Positions 1-11,774 of a DNA stretch of 64,000 nucleotides are shown one piece after another; position 1 is the first letter of the stretch, and each line of letters starts with the position of its first letter. The DNA comes from Sisyra terminalis (lineage: Eukaryota; Arthropoda; Insecta; Neuroptera; Sisyridae): the NCBI GenBank assembly GCA_958496175.1, contig OY292276.1:14154001-14218000 (forward strand), read 5' to 3'. The notes under the pieces were generated by a model. It saw only the letters and a program-made list of their open reading frames with translations, did not search any database and was not told the DNA's origin. Made by a program: the position numbers and the translations under genes.

Positions 1-239
1 ACAAATATACGTTATTTCTTTTTTCTTAAATATTTTTTCATATTTAAACGTCGCTAAAGATCAATTGCTTGTTATCTCCACCATGATATAGCAGCACATC
101 ACTGAACTGGTACAATTTACATAATAGTCCATAAAAAAAATCTCAAAATTTGAGGATAAGAGAGAAATTTATTTTCAATTTTTGGTTGCGATTTAAAATA
201 TTTTTTTCATTATTTTCCTAGCAATAAAACTGCAGTAGT

Positions 240-298
240 TTGGCTCTTTATAACTTCAATTATAAATTGAAGTAATAACTGAAGTTAAGAAGAGCCAA
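240..298. repeat. Short inverted repeat (hairpin)
   Basis: The left arm begins TTGGCTCTTTATAACTTCAA and the right arm ends in its near complement GAAGTTAAGAAGAGCCAA. The arms are about 24 nt with a few mismatches around a short AT-rich loop. It could be the core of a small palindromic MITE or a lone hairpin. No target duplication is evident and no function can be assigned. Confidence 0.55.
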
Positions 299-529
299 TT
301 ATTAAGGCTATATTTTCAACTAGTTAAGAAAAAAAACATTATAACTATTTCGGCCGAAAATATTCAAAGTCCAATTGATACTAATTAATACCAAAGTTTA
401 CACCATTACAAAATTTAAATTTTCAAAATTCAATCCTTTTTCAACTGCTGTAGTTATTACCAAAAAAAAGCTCAATAGCTCTTTCCATATCTTTGGAGAA
501 AAAGTGAAACACAAAAAATCAAATTTTTT

Positions 530-767
530 AACAGAAAATGTTTATACAAATTGGAAAATTTATCAGACAATGAAACTTGAATTTAAAATTAAACACGCAC
601 TTATTTTACAACGGATATTACTGGCTCCCAAATAGTGCTTCTACTATTTCCTTTTTCTCCATTTAAATTTATATTAATTTTTAATTTAACCCCTTTTTCG
701 AAGTCGATCACGAATAAATAAGAAAAATTACTGTTGATCATACTAGTATTAATTTGGTCCACCCCTG
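530..767 (+). mobile_element. hAT-type MITE fragment (family of 7,809-8,125)
   Basis: This stretch aligns by eye with the fuller element at 7,809-8,125. Both carry AAACTTGAATTTAAAATTAA-like sequence, an ACACGCA block, then GAAGTCGATCACG-AATAAATAAGAAAA, and end in ACCCCTG. The right terminus (ending at 767) is preserved, but the left terminus with CAGGGGTGAGC is not found. I see no open frame in it, so it is a non-autonomous fragment. Confidence 0.6.
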
Positions 768-903
768 GGTTAAATTCTTTCATCGTTGAATTTGATCTTC
801 AAAAAAAAATCACCTTCAATTCAAACTTTTACAAAAATATAAGATTAATTTGGTATTTGGACTAATAAGACTATTATTATTTTAACAATTCTTTACTATC
901 ATT

Positions 904-941
904 GTACAACATTTCGTCTCTTTCGAGACTTCTTCAGGTAC
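904..941 (-). ncRNA. Hammerhead-ribozyme-like motif (Penelope-type)
   Basis: On the minus strand this 38-nt segment folds as a minimal type I hammerhead. A 4-bp stem I (GTAC with GTAC) flanks the core CTGAAGA, which fits the CUGANGA consensus. Next come a 5-bp stem II (GTCTC/GAGAC) with a GAAA loop and the conserved GAAA. One extra A sits between the core and stem II. The short stem III would be TGTT rather than the usual self-complementary ACGT, so this copy may be weak. Minimal type I hammerheads are known from Penelope-like retroelements. No neighbouring Penelope coding sequence is visible. Confidence 0.45.
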
Positions 942-2725
942 TGAAAAACACACAAAAATAATACAATTATTTACTGTCAGGTCCAAGAGCTGTGAAAATA
1001 TAACTGATAGGTTAATTTTAACAACCAATATACAAATACATTACATTAATTTCTTAAATTAATCTATAGTTATAAAATTAATCTGTGGTTAAAGCGATTG
1101 TTTATGAACGCCTGAGGAAGGCTCAATAAATGCTTATTTTGATCCTAGTCTTCTAAGCATTTGTATTACTCTGTTAACACCAAGGATCTGAAATTTTACC
1201 ATAAAAATATAAGATTGTCATTTAGGTAAGGGGAGTCCTATACCAGGTTTAAAAATTCTTATAACTAAATTTTTAAAAACGATTTAGTGCTAAAATTTTA
1301 AAAAAAATGACGTAAAGATGGAGTTTTTTTTTACATTTACAAAATTTGAAAAATCAAATGAACACTGGGTTTGAATATCACAAATATAACAAATGTGTAT
1401 TAACCATAGTTTTACGAAAGACTTTACTTGTAATAAAGTAACGAGATCCATTTAATATTTAATCTCTTAAAGCTTTTTGTGCAAAAGCTTTGCTTGAATT
1501 CTCGATTTTTCATCGATAAATCTATAAATATGATTTTTTCTTTTCATGCTGAAAACTTCTTTGAAAATAAGGGCACTATTAGATCTACTTAAAGAACTAA
1601 AATTTGATGTTCATCCGTCAATAGTGTATTCACCTCATGTTTACATTATATCAAAAGGTACTGTAAAGCAGATTACATTTACATCCAAGTGCATGTACTT
1701 GAATAAAATCAATTTTCGATAATGCAATCCACTTTATATGTGTGCATAAAATGAAAACTGCATATTTACCAATAAATCTCTAAATCCCAACACAAATAGC
1801 TTAATTTACGGACTCAGAGAATCGTATGTTAAGTGTTTATACGAATAAGCCAAAAATGGATTTTTTCCTCTCCTTTTTTTTTGCAGTCATGAAAAATTGA
1901 TGTATTTGATTTTGATTGTATTTGTTGAGCAATATTGGTTTTTCGTATTGTCGAGGAGTTATTTCCATTTTCAAAGGAAGTATATGAATGGGTTATACGG
2001 ATATCATTCACAACAATATTAACCATTACTTCGTGTTAAGGTTGAAGAGAATTAAATCGACATAAAACGCCACTTAAATTATATCGAAATAGTAACTACG
2101 TGCTTCTACTATTGAAAATGTTAATCCATTGAATAGATGATATAGTCCTGGCTCAATGAACCTATCGGAAAGCTGCTGTATCTCGTATAGATTGAATGAA
2201 TGTGCACGGCGATAGTGTGAGATAGTGAGAAAAGCTATGGACTTTATTCCCAAGTCCATATGAGCACTTTGTAAACTTCATTTACATGTACGAGATGCAA
2301 TGAGCGTCTAAGGAAGGAATGTCATCGAAAGCAATAATGCACTTCTCCCAATTCAAATATAACGCACCGTTTATTGGGTTGTTTTCAATCCCTACAGGAA
2401 TGTTCATGAATTTTTAAACACCAATGCTCTGGAGTTTGATCTGCCACATTGTGCACTTGACGTCTTTTTAAATTAATTCTAATTGGAATATATTAGCACG
2501 TTTTTCTACGAGTAAAAAGAAAAAGACGGAGAATTAGCTTTGGTCCCTTGACAATTGTGACAAAAGGCTTTTATTTAATCAGTAATTTTATTTTCAATTA
2601 GAATTGTAGTCAAATTGTTAATTGAAATGAGTTTCGCAAAAAATTAACAGAAATAAAAAAAATGTTTTGTTCTATAGAATCATTGGGTTAACAAATAACT
2701 TTGTAAACTAATTCTAGAATTTGTT
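942..2725. other. Non-coding stretch, no gene recognised
   Basis: AT-rich sequence with short open frames only. The stretch 2,040-2,470 is more complex in composition and has a 61-codon minus-strand frame (2,074-2,259) resembling no family I know. I see no tRNA, rRNA or clear repeat here. Confidence 0.5.
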
Positions 2726-2732
2726 TATCTAA

Positions 2733-4345
2733 AAAGGGTCTAGCAGGATCCACATGGCGAGTTGGCCCCCAAATAGGAACCTGTGTCGAAAATTATGTTA
2801 AAATATCGGCTTAATATACAAACACATCTTATACACTTTTCGCGACCAACTTCCTCTTTGACTTTGAGATATGGGCAAAAATGTCCCCCCGCATGGCTAT
2901 TTTTCAAAGTTATATATCTCAAAAATTAATTAAGCTAGAGACATGAAATTAACGCGAGGCTTTAGATCATTTTACAGAGTATATCATATATTTTTTTGAA
3001 ATTTTTAGAAAAAAAATACTATACAAAAAAATCCAAAAAACAAATGAAATAATTTTTTTTTATGTTCTCTGAAAATTACAATCACGAAAAAAATACATTT
3101 TATGCTTCTACATAAGCACTATAACTTATAAAAATTGCGTGAAAAAATAATTGGTGCAACACCTTGAAAAAAAATGAAATGTGATTTACGCCTAATAATA
3201 TACCTCGGTTTTATTTTTTTTCGAAGTGTTTCACCATTTTTTTTTCACAAAATTTCATTAAAAAATAGGCCACATATAGGAGCAAAACGTATATTATTTT
3301 CATAATTGTAAGTCTAAGGAAACATAAAAAAAATATTTTTTTTTTCTATATTTACTCTTAAGATGATTACTTTCAAGATCAAAATAATTGATCCCAAAAA
3401 GAAAAAAAAGAACTAGTGTTCAATTATTATTAAAATAAGAATAAAAAAAAATTATCGTCACTGCTATAATTTATTACAACTGGAATATTATGAACCTAAA
3501 ATACTTAAGTTAGTATCTCGTAGTACGCAGAATTCTGGATAATTATTGTTCATATGAAAAATAACAAATAAAAGCTGTTGCATGAGAACAATATCCCATT
3601 GTAAAATTTCTATTGGAGAATCACAGGAATAACGGAAAATACTGTTGCAATCTTTACTATTCGAAATATAATCATTGGATATACGACCGTCTTTGCTATT
3701 TATACATATGTCTTGATTTTACTTCTACCCTAATGATATTAAGAGCTTATTTTACACATTGTTTTAAAATATTATTTGATAGTTCATTTATTCGCCCACT
3801 TTAGGTAGAACCTGTAAAAATGTTGGTATGAGCCAGTGAATAATATCCTAAGCTAAACGAAGAAAATCAAGTAATTCAGATGCCATCAATATGTACCCAG
3901 GATAAATTGGAGACGCATAGTATTCCAGTAGTAATAAATTATAACAGTGACGATAATTTTTTGATTCTTTTTTTTATAAAAATTGAACAATAGTTGTTTT
4001 TTTTTCTTTTGGGATAATTATTTTGACTCTTGAATGTAATCATCTTAAGAGTAAAAATAGAAAAACAAAAAAACTAATAAAAAAAATTTTTTTGTGTTTC
4101 CTTTGACTTACAATTATGAAAATAATAAATATTTTGCTCCTATATGTGGCCTGTTTTTTATTGAAGTTTTGTGAAAAAACATATATATATATATCAAAAA
4201 TATATATCTCAAAGTCAAAGAGGAATTTGGTCGCGAAAAGTATATAAAATGTGTTTGTATATCAAGCCGATATTTTAACATAAGTTTCGACATAGGTTCC
4301 TATTTGGGGGGCCAACTCGCCATGTGGATCCTGCTAGACTCTTTG
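2733..4345. mobile_element. 1.6-kb fold-back element with long nested inverted repeats
   Basis: The ends are inverted copies: the left begins near GGGTCTAGCAGGATCCACAT and the right ends near ATGTGGATCCTGCTAGACTC. The outer ~190 bp of each arm match closely. The direct repeat TATCTAA at 2,726-2,732 and 4,346-4,352 is a likely target duplication. The arms continue inward: 3,245-3,500 mirrors 3,925-4,180, including ATTATCGTCACTG. The left arm has about 300 bp (2,930-3,240) missing from the right arm. Part of this (about 2,990-3,175) is itself inverted relative to 3,205-3,345. The centre (3,500-3,920) has one 63-codon frame with no recognisable domain. Superfamily unresolved; no transposase seen. 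Confidence 0.75.
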
Positions 4346-4352
4346 TATCTAA

Positions 4353-6630
4353 CAAAAAATAGAGCTTTCCAACGAAAATATTAAACGAATAACTTTTATA
4401 ACTGAAGATTTTTTCATTGATTGATTATATCAAACCGATTTCTTCAAATTATTTTTCTTTTGATCCATTGGTCGGTTTGAGCCCTTCACGTAAAAATCTT
4501 CCATTAATTTTTAATAAAAGGACAGGAGCCTTTGTTTGATGTTTTGGGTGATTCAATGAAAATGTGTCTTAACATTACAAAAGTAGAGGAAGAAAATCCA
4601 AAAATCGTATCAATTCTAATTCAAATCCAAATTTTATACCTTTCTAGACCTTTCTAGAATAAACAATTATGTTATTTTCCTACCCTAGTTTTGGTATCAT
4701 AATGGAACCATTCTGGCTGTTTTTTGCTCAAATAACTCACATTTTTGAAATATATATTTTGATCTGATTCTAAAAATTGTATTTTTAAAGTCATAATGCA
4801 TCCTAATTTGAATACTTTTACTCTTTTAATTTGGAGATTTCAAAGCTTGTAAAAAATTAATTTTACATCTTTACACCATTAATTTTGGCTATCTTTAATT
4901 TATAAATACAACTTAACTGTATAACGGTGGACCAATTGACCATAGAGTTTAAATCGTATTTTTCTTCAATAATAATCAAAAATGATGAAATCATAATAAC
5001 TTACCTAACAAATATTTACTTAAATAACAAAAATTTGGATAATTGTTTTACATTTACAGCAAAAGTTTGAATACTTTTTTGTCCCAACATTTAATATTTA
5101 TTGGAATTGATAATTTTAATGGTTATTTTCAATTAAAACCTGTTAATTGTCTCGTATGTTATGCTAATTGTACTATTAAAGAACCAACGGGATTTCAAAC
5201 ACGTTTTTATTTTAAGAATCTACGAAACAAAAAATATTTATTAAATTAACTTGCAACTATCAAATTACTTTTCATTGATACGAGAAAAATCCATTTATTT
5301 CAGCTAATTTTTATTTTTTTCCAAAATTACCTGACAATTTATAAATAAAATTATCATAAATAAACAATTTTTAATAACAAATTTTACGTAATATTGTTTT
5401 GTACTAAACACATTATTCCACAAGGAAGACAAATATTAATTCAAAACATATAAATAACACAAAAAGGTCCAACCCAACGTTCCAATTCTTTAATGGCGCC
5501 AAGTTTAAATGTTATTAAACATTTAAAAAATTCCTTGAAAAGTAAACAGATTTGTCTGGTGACCACTTTCATCTTTACACAAGTTGTGCGATTAAAATCT
5601 AATAATAGAACCAATAATTATAATTAAATACGGCATATTTAGTGAATCGTAAACATAAAGTAGAAAAAGTTGTAGTGCTAGTCAAAATTTATTATGCAAA
5701 TTAGAAAATGTTATTATATAAGATTGTAATTTTGTTATGGTCATACCTCCGAGTTTTATGTTTATTTATTTTTTTATAGTGTTTGAATTTATTTAATTTT
5801 TAATGTCCAGAATATTGAGTTATTGTTTGTTAGTTGAGAAAAATTTATTTGGTTAAATTAATTTACCGTTAATGGTTTTATTTAATTCGTTTGGGTATAT
5901 CAGGTCTTGTATATAACGTTATGACTTTTGACCTAATGGTTGGGAACTATTAAGAAATAATTCTATTTAAAAATGAATCGCTTTAAATCGATCTTTATAG
6001 ATCTTTGATATTAAATAATTAATGAAAGGAAACATACAATTTTGTACTCATTTTTTAAAAAAGAATTGTAAAGAGTTTATTGTAGCATACCAAAAGTTGT
6101 TTTAAACTTGAGCGTAAAGTATAATTTTCGTTTTCTGGTAAAAATATTTTTATTTTTCTATTATAAGCTGATTGGTTGATATCTGTGGTTTTTTCTCAGT
6201 ACTGCATTTTATAAGGACTACTGAGCCCCGGCGTTGTTACTAGTTCCCATTAGTCAGACTTGTTTTTCAGATAAAACTAAGCAAGCAACTAATTAGATCC
6301 CAAAGTATTAGAATTCAAAGTTAGAATTCCCAGCTAACACCCAGGTGATTCTATAAAATTTAATCAAATCCAAACCAGAAGTAAACCTACGGGATTCCTC
6401 TCTCTTTCTACATTTCTTGCATACACTTGACTCAAAATTTATTTATATAAGTTATATATTTCTATAAGGTGATACTTTTTCAGATTACAGTATTCATTTT
6501 TTTAAATTTAATTTTGGAAATAAAAAAAAGGTTTGACCTATTAGCTCATTCTATCGTGAATAAACTGAACAAAAGAACACATTATGAAAATAACAGTAAT
6601 ATAACAAAATTTTGTTTTTTGAACTAATTA
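4353..6630. other. Non-coding stretch; possible LINE 3' tail at the end
   Basis: Mostly low-complexity AT-rich sequence. A more complex patch at about 6,220-6,430 (including GAGCCCCGGCG) lies downstream, in minus-strand sense, of the LINE relic at 6,640-7,220. It could be that element's 3' untranslated region, but this is inference. No other gene or RNA is recognised. Confidence 0.4.
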
Positions 6631-6639
6631 AGTATTCAG

Positions 6640-7220
6640 TTTTTTAGAGTTGCTGAATTTTGATAAAGGAATTACAACTGTTGGAATCATTTCTCTTAGA
6701 AGGGCTTCAAATTCATAAGGTGAAAAGATTCGTTTATTGAAAATATCTTAAGAAAATCATTCCTAAAGTTTCTCATATAACATGCATTGCCAGAAGATAT
6801 GATTTGGCTCTTCTACAGAGTTCCCACATGAACTTGCATCAGAGTTTTCAATTTTAAAACGGGACATACTTCCTGCTAGGGAAGTTTGTCCACTTCCTGT
6901 TAACAAGATTCACAATTTAGAAATCTCCTTTTCCAATTTAATTTTTTTTTGCTATGCTCTGATATATAACATATCCTATTCATTTGCTTTGGGAACCTTC
7001 CTGTTGACTATTTGTTCCAGGTTTTCATTATTAATTGAGTATTTGGCACTTGTAAAATAATTTGGAATTGATCAGGATCCTCTCTTTTGGCCTTCACTCC
7101 AATAGGCTTGAGGATTTTATCTTCTAAATCTCCTTGTCCTATGCTAGGTTTGCTACTTCAAGTAATAAGTACCCAGTTCGCTCCTTTATACGCTTAGACT
7201 GACCATCATTTGAGGGATCA
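6640..7220 (-). pseudogene. Decayed non-LTR retrotransposon (LINE), ORF2 C-terminal region
   Basis: On the minus strand around 6,770-6,900 one frame reads LLTGSGQTSLAGSMSRFKI, then SDASSCGNSVEEPNHIFWQC. This matches the end of many insect non-LTR polyproteins: an 'LTGHG..YL.RF' stretch after the RNase H region, then a Cys/His knuckle (C-x1-C type, H, C). Upstream (about 6,920-7,010) another frame gives KKLNWKRRFLN, the tryptophan-containing segment that normally precedes it. Stops and frameshifts break the sequence. At 7,140-7,200 a frame reads KERTGYLLLEVANLA, resembling the TxxGxLLLEV motif of some LINE gag proteins, so an internal deletion may have joined gag and ORF2 remnants. That last point is weak. 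The clade cannot be fixed. Confidence 0.6.
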
Positions 7221-7808
7221 CCCTCTGCTATTTATGTCTTTCAATTGAAGATTGAAAAGTACCTACTAAAACTTCCTTTTATTTGCAAACATTGTTACGT
7301 TTGATTTATTTCCATAATTCTATTCCAAAATTATTACATTATTTAGTCACAATAAAGATATAGTTTTATATGAGTGTAAAAATTTAACCCTAATCTGCTA
7401 CCTGCATTTTGTTACCCCTGCTGAAATAATCTCTATTTAATAATTGAGGGTTGAAAACTTTCAAGCGTAGTTTATCATATTTTGTTATAACTTTTTTTCT
7501 TGATCCGTTTGTAACATGTTTTTATGTCTTATATTGTTGAATATTATTGAAAAAATACAAAATTACTTTTAGCCAATGATTTCATTAACTTCTTTGCAAA
7601 GTAAACTCCCAAAATAATCGTTCATATATGGTTTGCGTAAACAATTAGGTCGTTGACTAAAAATATTAATTCAAGTTTACTGGTCCAATACACTTAAAAA
7701 GAAGATAACCGACCAAATAGTGAATTAAAATGTTTCGTTTTATATCAATAATCTATAGATAAGCCAAATTAGTTAAGTCAAATCTAGTCCTTTATTGTTC
7801 TTTTAGCT

Positions 7809-8125
7809 CAGGGGTGAGCAAACGGTCGATCGCGAACAGGTCGATATACAATTGCCAGCATTATTAAAAAAATAATTTTTTGGAAGATTTTAAATCTTTT
7901 AATTGAAAATGTGAATTAAAAATTAAGCGGACAATTAAACTTGAATTTAATATTAAACACGCAATTATTCTAAAATGGATTCCCCAATATTCTTCTATTA
8001 CTCTATTCTACATATTCTCTTATTCAATTTGTATTTTTTTAATTTAATCCATTTTTTGAAGTCAATCGCGTATAAATAAGAAAATTCTATGTCGATCACA
8101 GCAGTATTATCTTTTCCCATCCCTG
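7809..8125 (+). mobile_element. hAT-type MITE, 317 bp, with 8-bp target duplication
   Basis: The left end is CAGGGGTGAGCAAACGGTCG, typical of hAT termini, and the right end is CCCATCCCTG. Flanks are TTTTAGCT (7,801-7,808) and ACTTAGCT (8,126-8,133), matching at 6 of 8 positions, as expected for an old 8-bp hAT duplication. The interior has no transposase frame. Related copies lie at 530-767 and 8,150-8,406. Confidence 0.75.
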
Positions 8126-8149
8126 ACTTAGCTGCACAGTTATGCAGCT

Positions 8150-8406
8150 AATTTTATAGTAAGATTTTAAATCATTCAATTGAAAAGTGAACTAAAAATT
8201 AAACGGACAATGAACCTTGATTTTAATATTAAACTCGCATCTATTCTACAATGGATATTACTGATTCCCCAATAATGCTTCTAATACTCCCTTCTATTTA
8301 TTATCTTTTTAAATTTGTATTTTTTTAACCCATTTTTTGAAGTCAGTCGCGTATAAATAAGAAAAATCATTGTCGATCATACCAGCATTAAGTTTCCCTA
8401 CCCCTG
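8150..8406 (+). mobile_element. Second, 5'-truncated hAT MITE copy (within tandem unit B)
   Basis: It starts mid-element at AAGATTTTAAATCATTCAAT and ends CCCTACCCCTG. It matches 7,885-8,125 throughout. The missing left terminus and shared flank show it arose by duplication rather than by an independent insertion. Confidence 0.65.
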
Positions 8407-8420
8407 GTCTAACTGCATAG

Positions 8421-9490
8421 TAGGGAGTCCGTTATTTCCCAAATTGATTTTTTTACAGCGATCACCCCCTGAATTTTTAGTTTAAGATATAAACAAATTT
8501 ACCCAATACAATTAAGCTCTTAATTTCTTGATTAAACCGTGCCGGAATCATGTTACTATTACCATTCAAATAACATGGGATTATTTGACTTTTTACTTTT
8601 AATTTATTATCTCAAAAACAAATGAATGCAAAGATTTATAATTAAATTATTCTGTTGTAAAATTTAACGCCCTACAAAAAAGGTATCTAATGAATTTTCG
8701 ATTAAATCACTCCATTAAAAGTTATTCAACATTTAACTTGTGCTTAATATAAATCTTGCAATATTTTCAACTTTTTGCTCATTTTTACTTTTTTTAACTA
8801 TAAAATCATTGAAAGAGAAAATAAAATGACTATCAGTAGAACGCCAGTAATTATTTGTGTTAACTTTAAGGCTTGAATTAAAAATTAAACAAAAAAAACA
8901 TTTTTTAACGATTAAAACAGGTGACATAAGATCCGAATTCGCTATAGTCATAAAATTCAATTTATCCAGGATAAATTTTCGTACTTTAATCAATATTTTG
9001 TACCTACGAAGTGAATTTCATACTAATTAATGAGACTATCGACAAAAGTTCAATTAAAATTCGAATTTTTACCATTTCACCTAACACCATCTATGAGAAA
9101 TTTCTTAGAACTTGTAGTCAATAAATTAAATGTTGAATAAATTACAAAATACAAATTGAACAAATTAATTTAAAATAAATGTTGAATTACTTTTAATGGA
9201 GTGATTTATTCGAAAATTCATAAGAGACCTTTTTTGTAGGGCGTTAAATTTTACAACAGAATAATTTAATTATAAATCTTTGCATTCATTTGTTTCTGAG
9301 AAAAAAAATTAAAAGTAAAAAGTCAAATAATCCCACGTTATTTGAATGGTAAAAGTAACATGATTCCGGCACGGTTCAATCAAGAAATTAAGAGCTTAAT
9401 TGTATTAGATATTTTTTTTTGTATCTTAAACTAAAAATTCAGGGGGCGATCGCTGTAAAAAAATCAATTTGGGAAATAACGGACACCCTA
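8421..9490. mobile_element. 1,070-bp transposon with ~310-bp terminal inverted repeats and perfect 8-bp TSD
   Basis: The left end TAGGGAGTCCGTTATTTCCC is inverted at the right end GGGAAATAACGGACACCCTA. The arms stay similar to about 8,735 on the left and from about 9,175 on the right. CTGCATAG occurs at 8,413-8,420 and 9,491-9,498, a perfect 8-bp target duplication. The 8-bp duplication and TAGGG start suit hAT; other 8-bp superfamilies are not excluded. The interior (about 8,735-9,175) has an 86-codon minus-strand frame without a recognisable transposase motif, so it is probably non-autonomous. Its target is the palindromic site CTGCATAGTTATGCAG. Confidence 0.85.
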
Positions 9491-9839
9491 CTGCATAGTT
9501 ATGCAGCTCAATGATGGACAATAAAGAACTAGGTTTGATTGATCTGGGCGACGCCTGTTTTATGAAATAGTTAAAATTTTCTTTTTTGTTTTCGTAAATA
9601 AAAGTTTAGGAAATCTTAAGTAATAACAATTCATTTACTCTGGAAATAATTATGAATTTATAAAAGTATACCTAAAGAATTTACTACCCGGTTTTTCCAC
9701 ATCTGATTTTTTAAATTCTTTTCTTTTTTGTTTTGAAGGCAATTGCGTTTGGTAAAGCAAATTGATTACTTGATGTGGAAAAATATTAATCGCTTTTGCT
9801 TATTAATGGCAATATTAGTGATAGAAAAGTGAAAATTTG

Positions 9840-10560
9840 ATTATGAACGCATTTTCGGAGGCGGTGTTTGTGTAGGTAATAGGAAGTTGTAAATAACTTT
9901 GGTCATGTCACGATGTCTGCATATTGTCCTCACAACCACCATCATAGACCATTATCAACATCGTCATACCGAAGACGTTATATGTGTATTTTGTTGCAAG
10001 TGCATGACCCGCCGAGATGATCGTGAGGCAAACGTTAAACGTGCAAGTCGTTTAAATAATTCTATAATCCATATATTAGCGAGCACTCGGTCCATGACAT
10101 AGACCTATTATGGCTATAGAATTATCTTTTTTCACTATATTTTCCATAACATACATAAAAGTAACAATTTTTTTTAATAGATATAACATCACATAAAACA
10201 CAACCGGAATATGTTAATTATTCGTGTCATTGAAAAAACATTAGGACGAGGAGGAATGAACGATAAAAAAAGCATTTCGTATTCAATTGGTAGCAATTAA
10301 AAGCGAATTAAAACGAGAGCCGTAAAGACGGTGGATGCTCTTCTGGGGTTGTCGATAAAAAGGGTGGAAAAGAAAACAGCAAGCGATATTGTCAGGTGTC
10401 CAAGTGTCGTCAAGCCACCAATTTGTCACGCGCTTGCCGTGCCACATCGCATTTTAGCATCTGTATCTCATTTTAAAGGCGAAGCTGTGCATCTTGATAT
10501 GCCACTTCATATTATGTCAAAGCTTGCAATAAACTGTGACTCTATACAACCATAATTACA
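9840..10560. other. Compositionally complex island without recognised gene
   Basis: This block is less AT-rich than its surroundings and free of obvious repeats. Two plus-strand frames of 67 and 74 codons (9,899-10,102; 10,331-10,555) show no family resemblance and have no evident splice sites or promoter. It may be a conserved regulatory island or remnant exons. The sequence alone does not decide. Confidence 0.35.
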
Positions 10561-11573
10561 GTTTTATATCCATGTAATGAATTTTATACATTCACAACTT
10601 GGTGGTCTATAACACAATACTCAACCCACTTCGCTCTATGTAAAACTGCTTGGCCTTTTGCTCAAATTATAAAACATATATATCTATGTATAAAATGCAA
10701 GTTTCATTTTCAGAGTAAATATTTCTAACTGTTTAATTAAAAAGGCAACGCTAAAATAAGCAGCACGTATAAGAATATATAATTTCGAAATAATTTATTT
10801 TCAACCATATATAAACGGTAAAAGCTGAAAGCCTTTCATTTGTATAATTAGATTTTATAATGACCAAATATAAAAACGCCACAATCTTCATCAAAATGAA
10901 ATGGTAAATGATTTTCTTTATTTTTTCCTTCTTGAACGTAAAATGCATAAGCGTTTAATTCTGCAAGTTCAATAAAAGCTCCACCAGAAATTTACCATCT
11001 TAAATACAAAAAAAAATTCAAAACTTTATTAGTGTACTAAAAGCTAATTCAAAAATCTAAGTTAATAAAAAAGGAAAAAAAACTTTACAAATTATTAAAA
11101 GAATTATTATCTAAGAAATATAATTATTTTTTGACCAGTATTGCCTACTTCAAAAAATGTTACCTTAAAAAATATTTCAAAGGCATTCTAAATGCTTAAG
11201 AGAAATTAAGGTTAAGATTATCAAAAATTCATATTTTCAGTCTTAACTCTAAATATAAGAAAATTTATCGGTTTGGAAAATTAAAACTGTAGACAATTGT
11301 TTCAAAAGCTTTTATATAAAAGATATGAATGACATAATTTCTTGTCCAAAACTCCTCTAATAATTACATCCTTAGATAAAGTCCCTGACACCAGAAATGT
11401 TGCCCCATCCTGGAGTCTTTTGGCGCCGATAGCTAATTATAAATCTAAATATTTTTATTGTAAATATTATGTATCTATTTAAAGTTCAGAAATTATATGC
11501 GATATTTTTTTTTTGTCAACAAAAAAATTATTTTGAACTCCATTCGCAATTATGCTTAACTGACTATTATCAT
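10561..11573. other. Non-coding AT-rich stretch
   Basis: No gene, RNA or element with definable ends is seen here. Confidence 0.5.
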
Positions 11574-11634
11574 AGAATTTTGGATTAAAAAAATAAAATA
11601 AAATTTTCTTCGTAATGATTTACCTTTGATTTTT

Positions 11635-11673
11635 GTACAACGTTTCGTCGCCTTTCGGAACTTTATCAAGTAC
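11635..11673 (-). ncRNA. Degenerate hammerhead-like motif, left half
   Basis: On the minus strand the order is GTAC, TTGATAA, an AGTTCC-GAAA-GGCGAC arm, GAAA, CGTT, GTAC. The core should read CUGANGA, so two catalytic-core positions are changed (C3 to T, G8 to A). Stem I (GTAC/GTAC) and the self-complementary ACGT of stem III remain. Expect it to be inactive. Confidence 0.4.
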
Positions 11674-11735
11674 TCAATCATATATCATTAAAAAATTAAA
11701 AAATACAATAATAACTATTGTTGATATATGATTGA

Positions 11736-11774
11736 GTACTTGATAAAGTCACGAAAGACGACGAAACGTTGTAC
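11736..11774 (+). ncRNA. Degenerate hammerhead-like motif, right half
   Basis: This is the inverted partner of 11,635-11,673. It reads GTAC, TTGATAA, a GTC/GAC stem with an ACGAAAGAC loop, GAAA, CGTT, GTAC. It shares the C3 and G8 substitutions, so they predate formation of the palindrome. Probably inactive. Confidence 0.4.

Larger units (their letters stand above)
7873..9508. repeat. Tandem duplication of hAT MITE 3' part plus flank, split by a later insertion
   Basis: Unit A (about 7,873-8,149) runs from mid-MITE through its 3' end into flanking CTGCACAGTTATGCAGCT. Unit B (about 8,150-8,420, then 9,499-9,508 after the inserted element) repeats the same order, including TTATGCAGCT. The inserted element at 8,421-9,490 interrupts unit B. 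Both units diverge at scattered positions, so the duplication is not recent. Confidence 0.65.

Noticed and set aside
8733..8993. 86-codon minus-strand frame as a transposase
   Set aside because: It lies inside the 1,070-bp long-TIR element but shows no transposase motif and starts at the edge of the inverted repeat.
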